DNA of 64,000 bases from Trochalopteron elliotii (Eukaryota > Chordata > Aves > Passeriformes > Leiothrichidae): the NCBI GenBank assembly GCA_024734555.1, contig JANPWX010000009.1, positions 3,611,279 through 3,675,278 on the forward strand, in the 5' to 3' direction. Shown piece by piece: positions 52,501-61,500 of this stretch. Made by a program: the position numbers and the translations under genes. Position 1 is the first letter of the stretch; each line of letters begins with the position of its first letter. The notes under the pieces were generated by a model. It saw nothing but the letters and a program-made list of their open reading frames with translations, had not been told where the DNA came from and ran no database searches.

Positions 52501-55500
52501 TAATAATTTCATAACAAATTTCTCAAAAGTGGTTGCTTAGAAGGAGGTACTTGAGTTTCTACCTAAATCAAGTAGCATTATTTCAAAGGAAGTTAGTACC
52601 CATGAAGTCCTTAACTTTCACATCTGCTGAGGCTATTAACGCAGTATTTTAGTTTCAGGATGGCATGAGGTGACTTTTCATGGATCCCAAGCAGTGCTTA
52701 GGATCTGGCCTCTGACACCACTGCAGAACAGATGGACTTGTTCATGGTTGTGGCTGCTTGAAGCAATTCCCCTGACATTCTGTGTGACTTTATACTGTTG
52801 CCAAAGCATCCTCGTGATTGTGGTTTGGAGATTTTTTGTTTCTCCAGCATATCAAATAGGCTCCTTCTGCTGAGCTGTTAGCAACATGATTCATTGGCTT
52901 CCATGGCAAATCCAGCATTAGCAGTAGGCGTTTACCTTCCCGTCCCCTGCTTTCCTTCCCACACACATACTCTACAAATCATCAACCCCCTGTGGAAAAA
53001 ACTGTTTGTGGGGCTGCCCTGTAAACTTAATACTGAAGTAATGGATTTAATTCTCATTCTTCTTTCATATTTGCAGTTTTATCTTCTAATTTGACTCCTG
53101 CCATTGATGTAATTTATAGCACAGACTGAAACACAGTTGTATGCACACAGTATGTGAAGGTGCTGGGAATCTGAGCTGGGAACTTTTCAAACTGATTTTC
53201 CTGTCAAAGCTGCTGGCTTCTCTGCTGCATTTCACCCCAAATGTCATAGAACAACACATATAAGCAGCTGAAGTCCTAATCTTTTTGAAAATACACCTTC
53301 CATATACATCATATATGAGTTTTTCTGGTCAGATTCTCCTTACAGGTGGCAGCAGGTACAAAACCCTTGTGTGTTTTAAAGCTGCTGACTCAAAAATGGC
53401 ACCCTCCCTTGCCAATATTGCTATTCCAGTGTCGTTTTGACAATATTTGATGTTTCACCTATTTCTCCAGTATTTCCCAAATGCAGCAGCAGTTCTTTTG
53501 AGCTCTGAAACTCATTTTCTTTCAAGAGTATTGTTACAGTCTGAAAACTTAGTTATGGGGGTAGTAAGAGTGTTTCCTTTTTATTTAGCTTCTGAAGTGA
53601 AGTTTTAGTCACATCAATTTCTGAAACAGTTGTACAACTTGGTCAGAGCATGGTGCTAATAACATCAGGGTCCTGGGTTCAATGCCTGCATGGGCCATTC
53701 CCTTAATTGGACTTGATGATCCTTCTGGGATCTGTGTGATTCTGAACAGGCTGGCAGCACTTGCTTATTCTGTTCAAGCATTCTTGTTTTGTGAAGGTGC
53801 TTGGCAAAGGGGAACAATTCTTTCTGTGCTTAGGTTAGAGGCAGAACAGTGAAGATCCAGCCCAAGACTAAGGACTGGCTAAAGGGCCTCCAGGAGGAAA
53901 TTGCTCGAAAACGAGACAGCGTTGTCCCCATGTCCCCCACGGCAAACTCCCATCTTCTGGAAGAAAATTTTGACTTCTCAAGTTTGGACTATGAGTCAGA
54001 AGGTAAGCAATTTATTTCTAAGCTAAGTAGTGAGAAATTGCTTTGCTGACTTTGATTGCACAGAGAAGGTACAGTATGAGTGTCAGTGGCACCTTAATTT
54101 GTAAAGAAGCCAGACTTCTTAAAAAGAGGACTGTAATTAAAGCCATGACTTGACTCTGTGCCTGGGCGTAGAACTGTTACTTAGATCATCCTGTTCAATT
54201 TAGTGTTATATGCAAATTTAATGTATGGTACAGCTGTCTGTAGAGACACACTGTAATGAAACACATGGGGTGGTTACACAAGGATCTTGCCCAGTCTATG
54301 TATTAAATTAACTGATAGTATAGATTAATTAATTGGTAGTGTAGAGAGACAGAGAATTAATTTATTCATTAATTCTTCATCTAATATTTCAATCCAGGTG
54401 ATATAGAGGATGAAGATGATTATTTAGAGGATGCTCTGAGTCAACACCTAGGAGCAGACATAGCAGAAGATACGTCAGAGCGCCCTGGACACTGTGTGTC
54501 TGTAGCTGTTTCAAACAAATCTGGACAAACTTCCCGCCTGTATAAAGGTAAAGTATCCACCTTCCTTAAAGTAAGACCTGAAGGATTGTTGTTTGCTCTC
54601 CTGTGGTATGTATTTCCCTGTTCATTTATATTTTCATGCTAGGTTCTCCTGTAGTACTTATTTGTGCTCAACTCCCCTTGAGCTAGTGACTGTTACTGAG
54701 GTCCTCAGGCATAACAGCAATACAAATGATGAAACTTAGATTCTCCTTTTTTCTAGGCCAGGGCAAGGCAGGAAAGCTGAAAAATGCTGTTTTTCCTTTT
54801 CTAGTCAGAGGAAATTAAATCTTTTTATCTATTTGATATTGTTTGGCACCAGAACACACAACAAAAAAACTGCATGCTATTTTCTTATTTGTGAGGGCCA
54901 AAGCAAAATCAAACCACAAGAATCCTGTTGGTACTGTGATGGGCTCAACTCTGTCCTTTGAGCAGTAGTAGTGGCTGAGCAGTCAGCTGTAAGCTGGGAG
55001 ATTGTTGTGTTCGAATTACTTCGGAGGCCTGAAGTTTCCACTTTGTTCCCATTTGATTTATTTCTGAAGGAGTCAAGGTTCATAGAATATATATATATAT
55101 AATCATTCTTTAGGTTCTTCATGTTACCTTTTTCCTCAGTTAGCTGGCTTGTTTGCACATTATTGTGAAGTGACTCGGTAAAAAGAGGATAAAGCTGTGG
55201 AGAGAAAACTGATAAAAACTGCGGGGAGAGCTAGCGAAGCCAGCCGTGGTCTTACAATGGGATGTGATCAGGATGTGCTTCAGTGGCCACGTGTTGACAG
55301 GCTGGGATATGTATTAAACGCCTCATTGTGACAGCAAGTGATTCAATAGCTGTCATTCTGCACTCTCTCAGAAGTGCTTTGTCTTCTGACATAAAAGTGA
55401 AAACTTTTAATACCTTCAAAGGTTGAGTCAGAAGTCGAGTTCAAAAGGATTGAATGAAATTCGTACACTTACACAGACAGATTTTCCAAACAGAGTGATT

Positions 55501-58500
55501 TATGGCTTTCTTGCCCACCTTGAGTCATAGGCTGTGTTCAGTGTGGCCGGACCCTAAAGCCTATCCCTGAGTCAAAGGAGTAATCAGTCATTATTAAATA
55601 CTGTGAAGTCAATCACTTTGTATTATAGGGTGCCTTGCCCTCCAAGCACCTCTGGCCTACTGTGTGATGATTCATTAAGCCACAGAGAATTGCAGTGAGT
55701 CTTGTCACCCACACTAACTCTTCTCCACAAAAAAGATCACAAAATAAATAGATGTTACAGAGTATAGTTTGAAGGAGGTCAAGGTGGGGTCATGATCTCA
55801 CATAACTCAAAATATGATATATTCAATTAATCTTAAAGTGTCTGCAGTTTCGGATTCCTCCATAAGCTTCCAATTCTGCCTGAGTAACTCCTAATTGAAG
55901 GTATGATGACTGTGTAGCTGGTGGTAGACACAGATGGAAAACAGTGACAGGCACAATAGAGTGTGTGTGTGTTTCTGAGGTCGGGGAAGGCCACAGCTTC
56001 ACGAAACTGATGTCCCTGCCAGCAGCCTTTCAGGGACGGAATTGAGTGGTAATGGCTGGCTTTTGTTGTGCTCAGTTTTACTGCCAGAACTTCAAACCAT
56101 GCCTCCAGGTGCCTGCATGACTCCTTGGGTCCTACTGATGAGCCCGTATCTGCAGCTTAGAAGTCCTGAAAATGCAGAGAGCGTGGGGAGGGCGGGCTGG
56201 GTAGACCACAGGCTCTGTCTCTGTGGCTGCCATCTGCTGCTGAGTGGGAGCAGGAAACTGTGAGGCAGCTCATGATTCCCTGCAGAGTACAGCTTTCCGA
56301 AAAACAAGAACTTGTTTACAAATGCCTGAAGTGCAAGAGACTGCTGCTGCATAATTCCTTCCCCATGTCTCCAAAACACAGGGACAAAACTAAACCCAGT
56401 GAATCTTGGAGCTCTAAAGAATGAGAGCTGCATAGCTGGGCAGCCATGGCAGGGTGGGAGGACTTAAATGAAAGTCCTCACTATAGCAGATGGGGGAGAA
56501 TAAAGCAATCCATACTTCTCCCCTCTCCAGCTGTCAGAAAGGCTTAGATGGGATGAAAGACTGAGTGATGTAAGGTGCAGCCAAGAGCTAGCAGATTGAG
56601 GCAGCTGTACCTGTTAGGAGATGTTGCTGGAAAACAGAGATTTTTCTCTGGTATAAAGACAGTTCTGCTATGCAAGGAAAGGTGTCTAATCCTCAAATGG
56701 AATTCCTGTGTTTGGGAGGGAAAGCAAGGAATTCACCACGACTAGCCGTGACAGTTTGAAAGGGAGCAGGTTGCCACTGTCTGGCTGTGAAAATCTCAGA
56801 ATCTAACAAGGTGCCCAGTAACCCTGGAATCAGATGCAGGCATTCTTTGTGATGGTGCAATCAGCTAATAAATGGTGGAAAAAGAGAGAGGGCAAAAAAA
56901 GAATTTGACAAAAGGGTAGGTGTTTCATGCAGTGGGAGCAGGCAGACGTTGGGGGAGAGCAAAAAATGTGAATGGAGCCGTCGTGTTGCTGAGAGACCTG
57001 GCTGAGCCTTGCCACTCATAGTCAGCTCTCTCCTGACCTCTCAGATCTGGTGCACCTCACCCAGTGGGTATCTAATGTAGACACTTTCTAAAATGTCCCA
57101 GATGATGCAGACCTGGCCGATTTGAAGCGGGAGCTGGAGGCGAGTGGGGAATGCCCCCGCCGGATTCCAAGCAGGTCTCTGTCCATTCCTACAAGGCCTC
57201 GGCCACTTCAGCCACCACAGAGGCCTCCCCTTCCTGGTGAGTTGAGCTTTCTTTACTGGAGTGTTGGCCCCAGTTGAACAGTTTTTGCCTGCCATGTCTG
57301 GGTGACCAAAGAAAGTAATACCTTGTTCTGAAATGTCAAGTTGCCGACGGATGTCTACTTGCTTCCCAGCCTATTTCAGCCTGAGTATTACTGCCATTAG
57401 TAATGGGAGAAGTTTGTCTTCAGGATGACAGATACTCCACAAAAAAAAATCTTTAGTAAGGATAGAATAGCCCATATGTTTCATAGTAGCTCACCACTAA
57501 GGGTTAGCAAGTTGAGCAGCCACTTTATGGCAATAAAGATACTGATATTTATGCCTGCTGACTTCTGAAGTCACTGAGTCACTGAGTTTTCTTGAAGGTT
57601 TTTGAATTCTGAATTAATTATAATCAGAATTTTAAAAACCTTTGACAAAATACTTATTCTGGACAGTTTTTGTCCTTTCCTTCTTTGCAAGCAATTCTTG
57701 TGTTTATGAAAGAAATGCAAAGTGGATTATGATTTTGAGTGAGGCACAAAGGGAAGTGATGCTCTTTACCTAAGTTCTGCCCACCTGAGATGCCATCCAG
57801 AGCTGTGCTGCTCCTGTTTTTATGGCTACTTATGGATGGAAGTTGATTTCTAGATAAGCATAATCGTCTTTGCCTCCTATATTAGACAAGCTATACATCA
57901 TGTTTTTCTTGCAGCCCAAAAGTCTCTCTTTTGTGTACATTTTCCAGACTTAAATTAGAAGTTCTGTGATGCTCACTTGATAGAAGATGAGTTCTTTAGG
58001 ATTATTCCCATTCATTTTTCAGTCTGTTGCACAGAAGTGCCAACAATGTTATCTGTATTTCTGTGCCTAGAATGCAATGTTAATGCTCAGCTGAGGTTAT
58101 CTAATTAATTAAATGAAAGAAAGACTAACTACAGAACTGCTTTCTGAAACAGTTCAAGATTTTGAGGGGGTGATGGTATGCACGTTGGTTTTGCTCCATT
58201 GCAGATAACATTTTGTACCAGCTCTTGCATGTAAAAAGCCATTTTTTATTCCTCTTCCAGCTGGAACATCAGGCAAAAAGTCCCCCTCAGATGGTTCCCT
58301 CTCTCCAGGAAGCCATTCCACCTGCTCCATCCTGGCAACAGCAAAGCTGCTTCCTGGAGCCCCTCAGCAGCCAGTGAGTCCTGCTCCTCAGCACGGCCCC
58401 TTGGCATTGTCCTGATCCCTCCCATCCACACTGAGAACCACAGACAGGATGCACCTGTCATACGAGGAAGGAAGTCCATCACATATCTGAGCTGAAAATG

Positions 58501-61500
58501 CCAAGATAACTTCTTGTACTGTAATACTAAACTGTAGGTCCTGTTAGGCAGCAGAGGAAAGTTAATAAATGAACAGGAGTTAGGAAGGCCAAAGAGGGAG
58601 AGAGAGAATGAGTGGAGTAAGACCAGAGCACTGTCGCTGCTTTCTGACAGATGCTAACTTGCATTTTTAACACCATCGTTACATGGTTTAATTCTTTTCT
58701 CACCTCTGCTTTGGTGGGCCATGCTAATGCCCAGAATGCAGCAAAAGTCTTGACTAGTGCCAGCAAGGCTGTTAATCCCCTGAGGAGACCAAGACCAGAA
58801 TGTGGAAATGCCTCCCCACTGCTGTCTTGCTGGATGAGGACCCTAATTCATTGAACAAGGGATGGCTAAGGGACTAGCTGTGGCACTCAGGCACTGGCAG
58901 CAAATGTGTACAATTTGCTAAAAAAATCCCATTTCTTTAGTATTTATAGATCACTGAATGGCCACTTGCAAGAACAGAATTTTACAGGTGTATGAGCTTA
59001 GCTGTAAAGTTAGAGGTGTACAAGAAAAAAACCAGTTCTCTCAAGATGACTCGTTCTCTTATGTGTTTTTAAAGCCCAAAGTCCGGACTGGAATAAGCAA
59101 ACCTTACAATGTCAAGCAGATCAAAACCACCACAGCTGAGGAAGCAGAAGAAGCTATCAGATGTCTTATGGAAGCCAAAGGAGGTAAGCACAGCTTTCCA
59201 ACTGACTTCTAAAAACCTTTAAATAAAGAAAACTGTAGGTGTATTCATCTCACCTTAGTCCAGATGCACATATTCCTATTCAGAATTTCAGCGGAACACA
59301 TACTTGCAAAATTGTATGTGGTATTCTCTGTCAGTTCTGATAATATTAACCTTTTTTTCAAGATGAATAAAATTTTATATTTTGTTGTAGAATCTGCTAC
59401 TTGGGTTACTTATGCCCAGATTTGGTCAGAAAAATTAAAATATAAAGATGGGATTTTACTAAACTGTTGGTGCCTGTGTTAGCTCAGAGTTGCATAAAGG
59501 ATATTTGCTGCTCTATTTACTGAATGCTCACTATTCCAAGGAGAACTACAGAGCAAATGCAGCTCTAGGAGGAATAACCTGGATTGTGTTCACATTTGGA
59601 CAGCAAGTATTGCTGTAACCTACATAAAAGCTTGCACTACTTTAGCTTGAATAACTAAGCTAAAAGGCTGTGTTTAGGCTCTCTGTGTAGTCCCTGGAGA
59701 AGAGAGCCTCTTGCAAGGGCAAGTTGGAGCACAAAACTAGCTTAGGTACTGTGAATGTACCCCCCAGGGTTGCATGCAGTCTTTCTGCTGATTCTGTATG
59801 AATGAAAATGGCTACCTGAGTTTGCAAGGCTCTCAGTTTAGGTGAAAACCATTCCTTTTCATTTATATGTAGAATGAATACGGTCTGGAATAATCCCATT
59901 TATTTAGAAATATCATAAAGGCATCTTTGTTCTCAGTGCTGTTCATTTAATTTGAAATCAGATTTACTCTCCATTGATTTGGAAATTCACATTCACTTGG
60001 TGTGGGTAAGAAAACTAGTCTGGTCAGCATCACTTCCAGTCCCTTGTACTGTACCACCAGTTGGCATTTACAGTTCTTTCCAAAGTACTCTACAAGATGC
60101 ACTTGGTATTGTTAACTTGGTTTTCCAGATAATGGCAAAAGGATGCTCAGAGCTTGAGCCCAGTACTCCTGAACCCCCAGCCAGTGTTTTCTTCACATGA
60201 CCAAATGGTGGCACAGCACTGCTGGTTTGGCATGAAACCAAACCATTTTTTGCATTATTTCAGGTAGGGAAGTTTTTCCCTAACAGCCTCTTACAGGTGT
60301 TACAGGATTGCAGAGGTCTGTGCTTAGTTCCACAATCTACCTTCTTGGCCTGAGTTGCCCCTATAGGAATGAACAGGTTCTGGGAAACCTGTTTGTAAGA
60401 AATTATCTTGAATCTATGTTCTTATCAGGCTGACATGCCATACTTGGTTTTGCTTTTCAGGAGTACAGGAAGATGCAGTAAAGCCTGTTCCAACCAGAAA
60501 CCAAACTTCCTCCAAACCCGAGGCTCTTCCCAGCATCACAAAGTCAGCATCAATTCAAGGGTCGCAGGCAGGAGCGGTGCCTGTGCCTCATCGTCCACCT
60601 CCCAAAGTTCCAACTCCAAAGAAGCCAGTGCCCCTGCAAAGGACAGGAGTCAAGGTGGAAAATGTAAGAGAGTTGCTGCAAAATGCATCCAGCTTCCATT
60701 ACACAGTGTAAATGGTGGAGGGGTGGGCTGGTTGTTTTTTGCAGGAAGTGCTGTCATGTCAGCAGGTGCTGGAATCATTTTGTGTGTTACAGTCACCAAG
60801 GCATAAAAATGCAAGAAAGATGAGAAAGAGAGCCATATTCAGCTTTCCTATTTGTCAGCCCATTCTCTTGTTTTTCTTCTGGTTTGTCTAAACCTTGTCA
60901 GGATTTAATTTGCTCTTTATCACAGTCTCTACTTTTGACCAGGAGTGCTATGCTCTGTAAAGATTTGAGGCAGCTTCTTCATCAGCTCTGTGTCCTGTGT
61001 CCTTTCTTGATTTTCTTGCACACCTTGTAATGGGATTCAGCCTTTCAGTTTCAATTCTGGAGTCTACACCAAGTGTTCATGTTCTCAAAAATACAAAGCT
61101 GTAGGTGTTCAGGTTTTAATATATGGCAGGTCTCTACAATGGAGACAATAGTTCACCTCTAGACCTGCTAAAATGATTATCTAATTTGTAAAGCAATTTG
61201 AGTACAAGAGAAAGACAAATATAACCTTTATATTCTTCCTTTGACAGAATCTCTGCTAAGGAAGCTCTCTTCTAAATTGTTAGGGCTCCTGCCTTACCTT
61301 CCTTCGGTAAAGGCATTCACCCCTTCTCTCTAATGGACTTTGTGCTATCTTTACTTTGCAAATTCACCAAAAAAGATTCACCAACCCAGACAGCACAGTC
61401 TATGCCAAGGAGCGGTCAGTTTGTTTTGTTTAAGTCGTCTCCATTCCCAGGTCACTCTTGAAAGGTGCTGAGAGGGATTGCTATTTTGGTGTTGGTTATG

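Noticed and set aside
53640..53700. tRNA-Ile gene
   Set aside because: The 5' acceptor stem is lost, the B box is altered and a CR1-like tail follows, so this is a SINE head rather than a tRNA gene.
60408..60806. 132-codon ORF across exon 26
   Set aside because: Different frame from SYNJ2; the SYNJ2 frame gives the conserved proline-rich tail.
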